Below, piece by piece: positions 17,488 to 28,927 of a DNA stretch of 43,368 nt; within the stretch, counting starts at the first letter, position 1; the number at the start of each line of letters is the position of its first letter. The DNA is from Brooklawnia sp. (GTDB lineage: Bacteria; Actinomycetota; Actinomycetes; Propionibacteriales; Propionibacteriaceae). The translations under genes and the position numbers were made by a program. The notes below the pieces were generated by a model. It did not search any database. It saw only the letters and a list, made by a program, of their open reading frames with translations, and had not been told where the DNA came from. The stretch covers positions 1-43,368 of the forward strand of contig JAAYVP010000313.1 in assembly GCA_012517115.1 (NCBI GenBank), read 5' to 3'.

Positions 17488-17509
17488 GATCAGTAATACC
17501 AGGGGAAAC
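17488..17509 (+). repeat. Element border repeat, right (att-like, in menB)
   Basis: These bases include the menB stop and its last codons (FPWYY). The same 22-bp core occurs at 14259 with three differences. The codons are kept open, as expected if integration restores the target gene. Confidence 0.65.
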
Positions 17510-18413
17510 TCGACCAGTCAGGCTCCCGCTTGGCCAGGAAGGCGTCCCTTCCCTCCGCGGCCTCGTCGGTCATGTAGGCAAGGCGAGTCGCCTCACCGGC
17601 GAACAACTGTTGCCCCAGCAGACCGTCGTCGGGCAGGTTGAAGGCGTACTTCAGCATTCGGATCGCTGTCGGTGACTTGCCGCAGATCTTGCGGCCCCAC
17701 TCCAGTCCCGCGTCCTCAAGCAGCGCGTGCGGGACGACCTTGTTGACCATGCCCATCCGTAGCGCGTCCTGCGCCGAGTAGGTGTCGCCGAGGAAGAAGA
17801 TCTCACGGGCGAACTTCTGGCCGACCTGCCGAGCCAGGTATGCCGACCCGTAGCCGCCGTCGAAGGATGCGACGTCGGCGTCGGTCTGCTTGAACCGGGC
17901 GTGCTCGGCCGAGGCGATCGACAGGTCACTGACGACGTGCAGGCTGTGCCCGCCGCCCGCCGCCCAACCACTGACCAGGCAGATCACCACCTTGGGCATG
18001 AACCGGATCAATCGCTGTGCCTCCAGGATGTGGAGCCGTCCAGCTCGCGCCCGGTCAACGGTGGACGCGTCCTCGCCGCCGGCATACTGGTAGCCGGACT
18101 TGCCCCGGACGCGCTGGTCACCGCCGCTGCAGAAGGCCCAGCCACCGTCCCGGGGGCTGGGGCCGTTGCCGGTGAGCAGCACGCAGCCGATATCCGGCGA
18201 CTGCCGGGCGTGCTCGAGAGCGAGCAGCAACTCGTCCACGGTGTGCGGCCGGAAGGCGTTGCGCACCTCCGAGCGGTTGAACGCGATCCGCACCACTCCC
18301 GGGCTCCCGGCTCGCTGGCCAGCACGGTGGTAGGTGATGTCGGTGAACTCGAAGCCAGGCTCCTCGTCCCAAAGTTCGGGGCGGAAAGGATTAGTGGATG
18401 CGTCGCTGCTCAT
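17490..18413 (-). CDS. menB: 1,4-dihydroxy-2-naphthoyl-CoA synthase
   Basis: The 307-residue crotonase-fold enzyme closes the second ring of menaquinone by converting succinylbenzoyl-CoA to dihydroxynaphthoyl-CoA. Seen motifs are FCSGGDQRVRG (about residues 110-120), GWAAGGGHSLHVVSDLSIAS (oxyanion-hole region) and SFDGGYGSAYLAR, all typical of MenB. The C-terminus SSFPWYY is normal for actinobacteria. The ATG at 18413 follows a TACCTT box after 7 nt; the frame stays open upstream but without support. The 3' end is the integration site of the element, so its natural downstream region, including any terminator, has been replaced. Confidence 0.95.
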   Translation of the reverse strand: MSSDASTNPFRPELWDEEPGFEFTDITYHRAGQRAGSPGVVRIAFNRSEVRNAFRPHTVDELLLALEHARQSPDIGCVLLTGNGPSPRDGGWAFCSGGDQRVRGKSGYQYAGGEDASTVDRARAGRLHILEAQRLIRFMPKVVICLVSGWAAGGGHSLHVVSDLSIASAEHARFKQTDADVASFDGGYGSAYLARQVGQKFAREIFFLGDTYSAQDALRMGMVNKVVPHALLEDAGLEWGRKICGKSPTAIRMLKYAFNLPDDGLLGQQLFAGEATRLAYMTDEAAEGRDAFLAKREPDWSSFPWYY

Positions 18414-18420
18414 AGGTTCC

Positions 18421-18426
18421 AAGGTA
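18421..18426 (-). promoter_or_regulatory. -10 box for menB (predicted leaderless)
   Basis: TACCTT on the minus strand is 7 nt before the ATG at 18413, and no ribosome binding site is present. Confidence 0.45.
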
Positions 18427-18475
18427 GCGGCCGGCTCGTGCCAGGTGGCGTCGCCGCTAGCTGGCCAGCCGCGCG

Positions 18476-19054
18476 CTACCGCCTTGTCGCCTGTCCGGCG
18501 GCCCGCGCCAGCGCCGAGTCGCTGCCTTCGATGGCTGCGAAGACGATCGCTGTCAGGTGGCTGGTTGCCCACGCGAGCAGCAACGCGACCCCCAACACAG
18601 AGGCGACCGTCTCGGGGACGCCGAAGACCTGTTCCAGCCAGGACGGCGCCGCTGGGCCGGTGTCACCGAAGTCGTACAAGACCAGCGCAGCCAGCAAGTG
18701 GGCTGCGTAAGAAACCAGCATCAGGATGGAAGAAACCGGGCCGCCGGCCGCTGGTCGTACCTTCTCGGCGCGGACGGTTACCAGGATCGCCAGAACGATC
18801 TGCGGGAGACCAAAGGCGACGAGTCCGAAGAACATGTAAGAGACGGTGATCCAACCCGCGACACCGGTCCCGAAGCGGATCACCACGAACAGCACCGGAA
18901 CCAGCAGGCCCAGCCACGCGAACCAGACTGCGGTCCTTTGCAACGGCGACGCCGGTAACGTCCATTTGGGTGTCTTGGCCTGCCCCCACCGGTTCTGCGG
19001 CGGGCGGGGTTGGCTTGGCCAGTGCCCAGACGGTGGGTGTGGGGGCTGACTCAC
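18476..19054 (-). CDS. Integral membrane protein of unknown function
   Basis: The 192-residue protein has a Pro-rich, disordered N-terminus (QPPHPPSGHWPSQ), then four membrane segments (about residues 42-60, 65-92, 105-125 and 145-170). I chose GTG at 19054 because CACCAT lies 6 nt before it; an ATG at 19072 is the alternative. The overall form, a proline-rich tail before a four-helix membrane unit, is common in actinobacterial envelope proteins. There are no catalytic motifs. It lies upstream of menB on the same strand, with a 62-bp gap. Confidence 0.7.
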   Translation of the reverse strand: MSQPPHPPSGHWPSQPRPPQNRWGQAKTPKWTLPASPLQRTAVWFAWLGLLVPVLFVVIRFGTGVAGWITVSYMFFGLVAFGLPQIVLAILVTVRAEKVRPAAGGPVSSILMLVSYAAHLLAALVLYDFGDTGPAAPSWLEQVFGVPETVASVLGVALLLAWATSHLTAIVFAAIEGSDSALARAAGQATRR

Positions 19055-19185
19055 CGAGCCATGGTGCCACATGGTCCGCGGCGGACGACAGTCAAAGCCG
19101 CATCGCAATAGGGCGCGGACCCGCAGGCCTACCGTCCCGCGAGCAGGTAGCCTAAGTCCTCAGCCGTCGCCGATGGGAGGTTCGG

Positions 19186-20040
19186 ATGCGTCGCTGTGCT
19201 GTGATCGGCAACCCGATCGCCCATTCACTGTCACCCCTGCTGCACCGCACCGCCTACGCGCAGCTCGGGATTGCCGACGAGTTCCGCTATGACGCCTTCG
19301 AAGTGACACCCGAGACGCTGCCGGGTTTCTTGGCCGGCCTTGGGGACGAGTGGGTGGGCCTGAGCGTCACCGCACCCAACAAGCAGGCCCTGCTCGACCA
19401 CGGCGAACCAGACCCAGTCGCTGCCGCACTGCGTGCCGGCAATACCTTGATCCTGGGCCGCGGCGGCAAACCCAACCGCATCTACAACACCGATGTGACC
19501 GGCCTGCTGGCTGCGCTTGACCGCGCCGGGGTTAACCGAGCGTCCACCGCCATTCTGCTAGGCAACGGGGCCACCGCCCGCAGCGCGCTATGGGCGGCCG
19601 GACGCCTAGGGGTTCGCGAAGTAGTGGTTTGCGCCCGGGACGCCGCGCGGGCGCTGGCGAGTCTGGCCGACATCGCCACCCGGGCTGAAGTCGAGTTGGC
19701 GGTGCAGCCTTTCGGACGCCCACCCGAGCTACCTGCGGCGTGGGGTGGACAGGCAGACCTTCTCATTTCCACAGTTCCGGTCAGACTCCCACCGGAACTG
19801 GCGTCAGCGCTGGTCAAGCTGGCGTCCACGGTCTTCGATGTGGTCTACAACTTTTACCCGTCTCAGCTCGACAAGGCGGCCGCTGAGGCGGGAGTCGCCT
19901 TGCTGGACGGCCTCGACCTACTGGTTAGTCAAGGGGTCGACCAGATCCGCCTGATGACTGGACGCGACGCTGATCCGGCACCGTTGCTGACGGTCTGCCG
20001 AGCCGAGGTGCTGCGGCGGACATCTGGAAAGGAGTTCTGA
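19186..20040 (+). CDS. aroE: Shikimate dehydrogenase
   Basis: The 284-residue enzyme reduces 3-dehydroshikimate with NADPH in aromatic amino-acid synthesis. The substrate half has GNPIAHSLSPLLH (residues 8-20) and VTAPNK, containing the catalytic Lys. NTDVTGLL (about 105-112) links to a Rossmann half with the unusual loop GNGATARSAL where most relatives have GAGG. VVYNFYPSQLDKAA and a GLDLLVSQG end match the family. The ATG at 19186 is preceded by a GGGAGG site. It is followed after 3 bp by a small membrane protein gene, so the two form an operon. Confidence 0.92.
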   Translation: MRRCAVIGNPIAHSLSPLLHRTAYAQLGIADEFRYDAFEVTPETLPGFLAGLGDEWVGLSVTAPNKQALLDHGEPDPVAAALRAGNTLILGRGGKPNRIYNTDVTGLLAALDRAGVNRASTAILLGNGATARSALWAAGRLGVREVVVCARDAARALASLADIATRAEVELAVQPFGRPPELPAAWGGQADLLISTVPVRLPPELASALVKLASTVFDVVYNFYPSQLDKAAAEAGVALLDGLDLLVSQGVDQIRLMTGRDADPAPLLTVCRAEVLRRTSGKEF

Positions 20041-20043
20041 TCG

Positions 20044-20550
20044 ATGGCACGCAGGAAGGAACAACGGCCGCGTCCACCTCGTCCCGCGCTGAAGCTGAAC
20101 CCAGCAATCGGCATGACGCTCGGTGCGATCGGGTTGGGTGTCGGGTTGTTGGGCCTGGCCTGGCTAGCAGCGGGCGACGACAGCTGGTTCGGCCTGATCT
20201 GGGCCCTGCCGGGCGCCTACGTCCTGCTGCAGCCGTTGCGCGGCATCGTCCGCGGCTCCGACGAGCAACTTCGGATCGCACTGCACAAGATCGACCTGTC
20301 GAAGCTGACCAAAGTGGCCGTGTACGAACGCACCCAGTGGGGCCTCACGTATGGGGTTGCGGTGCTGAGGTTCCCGGATCACGTGGAAGAGGTGCTGGGG
20401 TCATTCTTGTCTACCAAGTCGTTCACGAGGCTGGTGGAATGGCTGGGGGTGCCGATAGAGGTGTTGCAGGGAGCTTGGACCCCACGTCAACTGGCTGCGG
20501 CCCGCCCAGATCTGGTACCAACTCCGGGGACAGCATCGAAGAAGAAGTAG
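20044..20550 (+). CDS. Small membrane protein downstream of aroE
   Basis: The 168-residue protein has a basic Pro/Arg N-terminus, two membrane segments (about residues 19-42 and 46-64) and a cytoplasmic domain with KIDLSKLTKVAVYERTQ, which resembles a small PH-like beta fold. It starts 3 bp after the aroE stop; its AAAGGAG ribosome site lies inside the end of aroE. The sequence family is unknown to me. A lysine-rich tail ends it just before the convergent tRNA-Arg. Confidence 0.75.
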   Translation: MARRKEQRPRPPRPALKLNPAIGMTLGAIGLGVGLLGLAWLAAGDDSWFGLIWALPGAYVLLQPLRGIVRGSDEQLRIALHKIDLSKLTKVAVYERTQWGLTYGVAVLRFPDHVEEVLGSFLSTKSFTRLVEWLGVPIEVLQGAWTPRQLAAARPDLVPTPGTASKKK

Positions 20551-20559
20551 CGCTGAACC

Positions 20560-20635
20560 TGGCGCACTCGGAGGGACTCGAACCCCCAACCTTCTGATCC
20601 GTAGTCAGATGCTCTATCCATTAAGCTACGAGTGC
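20560..20635 (-). tRNA. tRNA-Arg (anticodon ACG)
   Basis: The minus strand gives a 76-nt class I tRNA with acceptor GCACTCG/CGAGTGC, anticodon stem TCTGA/TCAGA with loop CTACGGA (anticodon ACG), T-loop GGGTTCGAGTCCC and an encoded CCA. It is the natural substrate of TadA (10900-11337). Confidence 0.97.
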
Positions 20636-20807
20636 AGTGCCCCAATGGGCAGTTGCCAACACTAGCGCATCGCGCACAGCTGACCAAAATCGCGCAGCGG
20701 CCGCCGGCAGCCACCAACGCCGCGTTCGCCGCCCGACAGCGTCTTGGAGATCCTCAACCGGGCCATTTGCGAGCTGACAGGCGCCCACCGGGGCGTCCGG
20801 CAGGTGA

Positions 20808-20900
20808 TGGCGGAGGTGGCGAGATTTGAACTCGCGATCGGGTTGTCCCCGAAACCCGCTTAGCAGGCGGGCGCCATAGACCTGACTAGGCGACACCTCC
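20808..20900 (-). tRNA. tRNA-Ser (anticodon GCT)
   Basis: The minus strand gives a class II tRNA with acceptor GGAGGTG/CACCTCC, anticodon stem CCCGC/GCGGG with loop CTGCTAA (anticodon GCT), a long variable arm, a T-arm CGAGTTCAAATCTCG, a G discriminator and an encoded CCA. Confidence 0.97.
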
Positions 20901-21092
20901 GTGACCGTCGAGAGCGATGCCGCACCCGAACGTCTGCTCAAGGTTAGCGACTCGACCCGCCCACCGCAAAGCCTGCCGGTTGATTGGAGAATTCCGTGCG
21001 CGGTTGGATGCACAGCCCAAGCACGATCCATTACTGTGTGTCAAGCGTCTATGCTGAGGCCAAACGCGCTGCCCTGGGGAGAGGAGCCGATC

Positions 21093-22859
21093 TTGTCGCA
21101 TCCAGACGAGAGCCAGCCCCCTGCTGCACGTCGTGGTTTTGAAGCCCCCAGCTACGAGACGGAGCCTACGTCCTCACCTCCAAGGCACGCCGCTGGTGGC
21201 ACGTATGGCGCTCCACGCGCGCTCGAGCCAGGCGAGCGCAGCTTCCACGACGTTTCCCCCTCGGGTCGTCCGGCGTCGGCGGCGTCTGCTGCTCGTCCCG
21301 ACCGCAGGTTCCGGGGCGCCGTGGTACGCACATTCGCCAGCGCGATCATCCCGGGGCTCGGCCTGATCCGCACTCGCGCCCACAACGCCGGGGTCCTGAT
21401 CTTGACCATGCTGGGGGCGGCCGCTGTGGCGCTCGTCCTGTTCATTCGACGCAATCCGGCGATGGTGGTCGGCAGCGCGCTGCAGGCCGATTGGATGCTC
21501 GCGATCGGTGTGGCGCTTGCGGTACTCGGGCTGGTTTGGGTCACCATCATCGTCGGCACCTTCCTGGTCAGTCGGCCGCGGACGATGACCCAGTCGCAAC
21601 GGGCCATCGGATCTGCCGTCGTCGGAGTCCTGTCACTGCTGGTCAGCGCCCCCATGGCGGTCGCCTCCGCCTATTCGTTCCAGACCGCCACGCTGTCCGG
21701 CGGCATCTTTGAGTCGGAAGGCAACGCTCAGTCGCGGACTCGTCCGACGCTCGACAGCCGTGATCCGTGGGCCAACAAACCCCGGGTCAACGTCCTGCTG
21801 CTCGGCGGCGATTCAGGTGAGGGACGCGAAACCGACCTCGGTGTCCGCACCGACACCATCATGCTGGCGACGATCGACACTGACACCGGCGCAACCGTGA
21901 TCATCCAGTTGCCCCGCAACCTGCAGTACCCGATCTTCCCGCCCGGCTCGCAGCTGGCAGAGGTTTTCCCCTACGGGTTCAATGACGGCGGGAACTCCTT
22001 CTTGAACGCGGTCTGGCACGATGTTCCGACGATGTATCCCGATCTGTTTGCCGATACCGACTACCCGGGCGCCGACGCCCTGAAGCTGGCGGTCGAAGGG
22101 ATCACTGGACTGCCGGTCGATTACTTCGCGCTGGTCAATATCGATGGCTTGGTCGCGTTGGTGGACGCCATGGGCGGTGTCCGGTTGAACGTGAACTTCC
22201 CGATCGCCATGGGTGGCAGTGACGATGGCTTTGACTGCGGTAAGGACGGGTGGATCCCGGAGGGGCCCGACCAGTTGCTCGACGGTCACCAGGCCATGTG
22301 GTACGCACGCAGCCGCTGCAACTCCCCCGGTGGCGACTTCGGACGGATGCAGCGCCAGTCCTGCCTCGTCGACGCGGTCATCGACCAGGCGGATCCGGCA
22401 GTGATGGTGACCCGCTACGAGGGAATCGCGAGGGCTGCCAGCGACATGGTGTCCACTGACATCCCACAAGAACACATCTCGGCAATGGTCGCACTCGCCC
22501 TGCGCGTCCAGAGCGGCCATCGCGTGGGTCGGCTGGCCTTCGTCCACGGCGAGAACGGCTACTACTCTGACGGGCCCAATTTCGACCTCATGCACCAGCA
22601 GGTCACGGCAGCCATTGAGTCCATGGCAGAACCCCCGGCTGATGCGCCAACTCAACCGGCGCAGACCGAGCTACCCGCGCCAGCCGACACGGCCGGTGAA
22701 GCGCCTGCCGGTCAAGCACCTGTTGAGCAGACCACCGAGCAGCCTGCGGTGGACATTGCGGATGCCTGCGCGTACCGCCATGAGGAGCCGAATGCCAACG
22801 TGCCGATCCCGGCGACTGTGCCCGTCTACAGTCCGCCGGCCACTGAACCCGAGGGCTGA
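21093..22859 (+). CDS. LytR-CpsA-Psr (LCP) family cell-wall ligase
   Basis: The 588-residue protein has a disordered cytoplasmic N-terminus (1-75), three or four membrane segments (about 80-95, 100-117, 133-158 and 171-194) and an outer LCP domain (about 231-460). LCP motifs are VNVLLLGGDSG, VRTDTIMLATID (Arg251, Asp254), IQLPRN (Arg275), VDYFALVNIDGLV and MWYARSR. LCP enzymes move wall polymers from lipid carriers to peptidoglycan. The tail (460-588) is Pro/Ala/Thr/Glu rich. The TTG at 21093 is chosen for its GGAGAGGAG site; an ATG at 21051 is in frame but lacks one. Having more than one membrane segment is seen in several actinobacterial members. Confidence 0.9.
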   Translation: MSHPDESQPPAARRGFEAPSYETEPTSSPPRHAAGGTYGAPRALEPGERSFHDVSPSGRPASAASAARPDRRFRGAVVRTFASAIIPGLGLIRTRAHNAGVLILTMLGAAAVALVLFIRRNPAMVVGSALQADWMLAIGVALAVLGLVWVTIIVGTFLVSRPRTMTQSQRAIGSAVVGVLSLLVSAPMAVASAYSFQTATLSGGIFESEGNAQSRTRPTLDSRDPWANKPRVNVLLLGGDSGEGRETDLGVRTDTIMLATIDTDTGATVIIQLPRNLQYPIFPPGSQLAEVFPYGFNDGGNSFLNAVWHDVPTMYPDLFADTDYPGADALKLAVEGITGLPVDYFALVNIDGLVALVDAMGGVRLNVNFPIAMGGSDDGFDCGKDGWIPEGPDQLLDGHQAMWYARSRCNSPGGDFGRMQRQSCLVDAVIDQADPAVMVTRYEGIARAASDMVSTDIPQEHISAMVALALRVQSGHRVGRLAFVHGENGYYSDGPNFDLMHQQVTAAIESMAEPPADAPTQPAQTELPAPADTAGEAPAGQAPVEQTTEQPAVDIADACAYRHEEPNANVPIPATVPVYSPPATEPEG

Positions 22860-22885
22860 TCGCGCGGTTCCACGGCTCTGCGGCG

Positions 22886-23350
22886 TCAGCGCTCAAGCGA
22901 ACGCATCCTGCGCGCAATGTCATCAGCGATTGCGCGCATCTGGTCGTCCAGTTGCCCGCCCGGCGCCTGGATAAACGTTCGGTCGACGCGGCCTCGGGCG
23001 ATCACCAGACGCGATCCGTCCGGGGTGGCGGACACAGCGTCCACATCGATCCAGGCACCACTCTTGTGATAGCCGGGCCCCAAAACCTCGTAGCCGTCCG
23101 GCGATAGCGTGATGTGCAGCGTGCGGGTCCGCATGAAGATCACCGTCGTGATCGCCAAGGCGAGGCCAGCCACCGCCAACAGAGCGCCGACCACCACCAG
23201 CGCCACGTTACGCGGCTCGGGCCAGCCGGCGAGCACAGCGGCCACGCCTGCCACCAGGGTGAGACCGGCGATCGCCCACGCGCGCACCGGAGTCCGGGGA
23301 CGCAGGGCGTAGTACGTGGCATCACCGGATCTCGAATCGGTGGCAGCCAT
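22886..23350 (-). CDS. Membrane protein with PH-like domain
   Basis: The 154-residue protein starts at ATG 23350 behind GGAAGGAG. Two membrane segments (about residues 24-43 and 47-71) are followed by a soluble domain of about 75 residues: LHITLSPDGYEVLGPG, WIDVDAVSATPDGSRLVI, then a helix at the end (DDQMRAIADDIARRM). This pattern of strands and a final helix resembles a bacterial PH domain, though I cannot confirm it. The function is unknown. It is separated by 26 bp from the convergent LCP gene. Confidence 0.75.
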   Translation of the reverse strand: MAATDSRSGDATYYALRPRTPVRAWAIAGLTLVAGVAAVLAGWPEPRNVALVVVGALLAVAGLALAITTVIFMRTRTLHITLSPDGYEVLGPGYHKSGAWIDVDAVSATPDGSRLVIARGRVDRTFIQAPGGQLDDQMRAIADDIARRMRSLER

Positions 23351-23379
23351 AGCGTCTCCTTCCAGGGCACGGCGGAGGG

Positions 23380-23462
23380 CGGCGAGAGTGGGATTCGAAC
23401 CCACGGAGCTTTCGCTCGGCCGCTTTCAAGGCGGCTGCACTAGTCCACTATGCGATCTCGCC
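23380..23462 (-). tRNA. tRNA-Ser (anticodon TGA)
   Basis: The minus strand gives a class II tRNA with acceptor GGCGAGA/TCTCGCC, anticodon stem GCCGC/GCGGC with loop CTTGAAA (anticodon TGA), variable arm CGAGCGAAAGCTC, T-arm GTGGGTTCGAATCCCAC and a G discriminator. CCA is not encoded. Confidence 0.97.
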
Positions 23463-23519
23463 AGAGGCAGAACCATGCTAGCCCACCACTGGCCATGCTT
23501 CGGATGGCAGGCTGAGAGC

Positions 23520-24491
23520 ATGTTCGCGATCACTCTTGAAGGATTCGGTGGCACCGAGAAGATGCGCTGGACCGAGGTGCCGACACCGGAACCCGGCCCA
23601 GGCGAGGTGCGGGTCCGGACGGTAGCGGTTGGCGTGAATCGCGCCGACCTGCTGCAGCGCCAGGGATACTACCCACCGCCGCCGGGGGTGTCCGACCTGC
23701 TCGGCCTGGAGTGCTCCGGCGTCATTGACGCGATCGGCGAGGGAGTGGCCGAACAGCAACTCGGCGACGAGGTGGTTGCGCTGCTGGCCGGTGGCGCCTA
23801 CGCCCAGTACGTGGTCGTTCCGGCTGGCCAGGTGACGCGTCCCCCGGCCAATGTCGACTTGGTCAGCGCGGCCGGGCTTCTTGAGGTCGCGGCTACCGTG
23901 CTGTCCAACCTCGACCGCACCCAACTGCGCAGCGGCGAGACTTTCCTGGTCCACGGTGGTGCTGGCGGCATCGGCACCTTCGCGATCCAGTACGCGAAGG
24001 CGTTGGGCGCCAAGGTGGCCACCACCGCGTCCGAGGCCAAGCTCGATCACTGCCGGCGATTGGGCGCCGACATAGTGATCGACTATGCGCGCGACTGGCT
24101 CACCGAACTGCTCATGGCCACCGAGGACCGCGGCGTGGACGTCATCCTCGACATCATCGGGGCGAAGTACCTCGACCAGAACATCTCGGCACTTCGCCCC
24201 GACGGCAGGCTGGTGATCATCGGGATGCAGAAGGGCACCAAGGCCGAACTCGACATCGCCAAATTGCTTAACAAGCGGGCCACCATCACCGCCACGAGCC
24301 TGCGCATGCGTTCGGTGGAGCAGAAGTCCGAGATCGTCCGGCAGGTCACCGAACGGGTCTGGCCGATGATCGCCGCAGGACTGATTAAATTGGCCCCGGA
24401 GACGAGGTTCCCCCTGCGGGAAGCCGCCACCGCCCACGAGATCTTGGCCTCCGGAAGCAACGTAGGGAAACTTATCCTAACGGTAGAGTGA
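23520..24491 (+). CDS. Zinc-free NADPH:quinone oxidoreductase-like protein
   Basis: The 323-residue medium-chain reductase begins MFAITLEGFGGTEKM. It has NRADLLQRQGYYPPPPG (about residues 39-55), the hallmark of the PIG3/quinone oxidoreductase branch, and a NADPH-binding VHGGAGGIGTFAIQYAK (about 141-157). No structural or catalytic zinc Cys pattern is present, as expected for this branch. It probably reduces quinones or other reactive carbonyls in the cytoplasm. The frame is open upstream through the tRNA, but only the ATG at 23520 fits the family start. The gene ends 68 bp before pckG in the same direction. Confidence 0.9.
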   Translation: MFAITLEGFGGTEKMRWTEVPTPEPGPGEVRVRTVAVGVNRADLLQRQGYYPPPPGVSDLLGLECSGVIDAIGEGVAEQQLGDEVVALLAGGAYAQYVVVPAGQVTRPPANVDLVSAAGLLEVAATVLSNLDRTQLRSGETFLVHGGAGGIGTFAIQYAKALGAKVATTASEAKLDHCRRLGADIVIDYARDWLTELLMATEDRGVDVILDIIGAKYLDQNISALRPDGRLVIIGMQKGTKAELDIAKLLNKRATITATSLRMRSVEQKSEIVRQVTERVWPMIAAGLIKLAPETRFPLREAATAHEILASGSNVGKLILTVE

Positions 24492-24559
24492 GTGAAGATC
24501 GGCTTTTCGGAGTCACGAAGATACTGCCCATCACAGCGGAGTGACAGGAAGTTGCACAG

Positions 24560-28066
<3,507 letters not shown>

Positions 28067-28078
28067 GCTGCAGGGGGT

Positions 28079-28084
28079 TAAGGT
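28079..28084 (+). promoter_or_regulatory. -10 box for the sirtuin gene (predicted leaderless)
   Basis: TAAGGT is 6 nt before the GTG at 28091. Confidence 0.45.
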
Positions 28085-28090
28085 CGGGTT

Positions 28091-28840
28091 GTGTATTCCC
28101 ACGACATCGCCACCCTGACCAGTTGGCTCGACGAGGCCCGGTCGGCCGTCTTCTTCGGCGGCGCTGGTGTCTCCACTGCGTCCGGCATTCCTGACTTCCG
28201 GTCGGCCGCCGGGCTCTACGCGTCCCAGGGCCCAGGTGGTCGTCCTCCCGAGTACCTACTCAGCCACGACTGCTTGGTGGACGAACCTGCGGAGTTCTTC
28301 GCGTTTCACCGCGCGAATCTCGTCCACCCGGAAGCCAAGCCGAATCCCGCTCACACTGGGCTCGCCGAGCTTGAGGCCCAGGGACGCCTGGCCGCGGTGG
28401 TCACGCAGAACATCGATGGTCTGCACCAGTTGGCAGGCTCACGGGTCGTCTACGAGTTGCACGGCTCGGTGGAGCGCTACCACTGCCTGGGACGCGACCG
28501 TCATCAGTTCACGCTGGCGCAAATCCCGGACGAGCCGGTCGTGCCCAACTGTCCGCGTTGTGGAGCGATGGTCCGTCCCGATGTCGTCTTGTACGGTGAG
28601 GCTCTGGACGCGGAGGTGGTCGACGCAGCCGTGGCTGCCGTGCGGCGCGCTGATCTGCTGCTGATCGGCGGGACCTCGCTGAATGTCTACCCGGCCGCCG
28701 GTCTGCTGCACTACTACCGGGGTGACCGGCTCGCGTTGGTGAACCTCTCCGAAACTCCGATGGACTATCAAGCCGATCTGGTGATCCACGCCCCGATCGA
28801 CGAGGTGCTCGCCGAGGTCTGCAAGCGGCTCTTCGGCTGA
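28091..28840 (+). CDS. Sir2-family NAD-dependent protein deacylase
   Basis: The 249-residue sirtuin has GAGVSTASGIPDFRS (residues 24-38), TQNIDGLHQLAG (105-116), catalytic His124 in YELHGS, and GTSLNVYPAAGL. It removes acyl groups from lysines using NAD+. The zinc ribbon is unusual: the second pair is C154-x2-C157, but the first pair has only C132; position 135, normally Cys, is Arg, with His138 nearby. The zinc site may thus use His or be lost. The GTG start at 28091 follows argG by 24 bp with its own -10 box. Confidence 0.92.
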   Translation: MYSHDIATLTSWLDEARSAVFFGGAGVSTASGIPDFRSAAGLYASQGPGGRPPEYLLSHDCLVDEPAEFFAFHRANLVHPEAKPNPAHTGLAELEAQGRLAAVVTQNIDGLHQLAGSRVVYELHGSVERYHCLGRDRHQFTLAQIPDEPVVPNCPRCGAMVRPDVVLYGEALDAEVVDAAVAAVRRADLLLIGGTSLNVYPAAGLLHYYRGDRLALVNLSETPMDYQADLVIHAPIDEVLAEVCKRLFG

Positions 28841-28841
28841 C

Positions 28842-28870
28842 ACCGCGCGGGATCCGCGACGCGGTTTTTC
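28842..28870 (+). terminator. Rho-independent terminator after the sirtuin gene
   Basis: ACCGCG pairs with CGCGGT (an alternative inner stem is CGCGG-GAT-CCGCG), followed by TTTTTC, directly after the stop codon at 28840. Confidence 0.65.
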
Positions 28871-28927
28871 TCATCTGTCAATCTGGTTGTTGCGCAGGCG
28901 TCACTCACAGATGGGAGCATCAGCCGC

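Larger units (their letters stand above)
14259..17509. mobile_element. Small integrase-less integrated element in the 3' end of menB
   Basis: A 22-bp sequence spanning the last codons and stop of menB (17488-17509) recurs in the same orientation at 14259-14280 with 19/22 identity. Inside each end lies a tandem TGCCACA pair with 11-bp spacing (14386 and 14397; 17429 and 17440), and a CTGACCTGCG motif (14328; 17467). This layout is what a tyrosine-recombinase element leaves at a gene 3' end: core sites at the borders and arm sites within. The cargo is two Nmad-domain genes, a frameshifted gene, a DUF3800 remnant and a short frame of unknown type. No recombinase gene is present, so it is non-autonomous or decayed. 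The reading is inference from the repeats. Confidence 0.65.

Noticed and set aside
17901-18710. 269-codon plus-strand frame opposite menB
   Set aside because: It is antisense to menB, without motifs.
20901-21092. 64-codon N-terminal extension of the LCP protein
   Set aside because: It begins at the base after tRNA-Ser(GCT), has no ribosome site and is not LCP-like; TTG 21093 has GGAGAGGAG.
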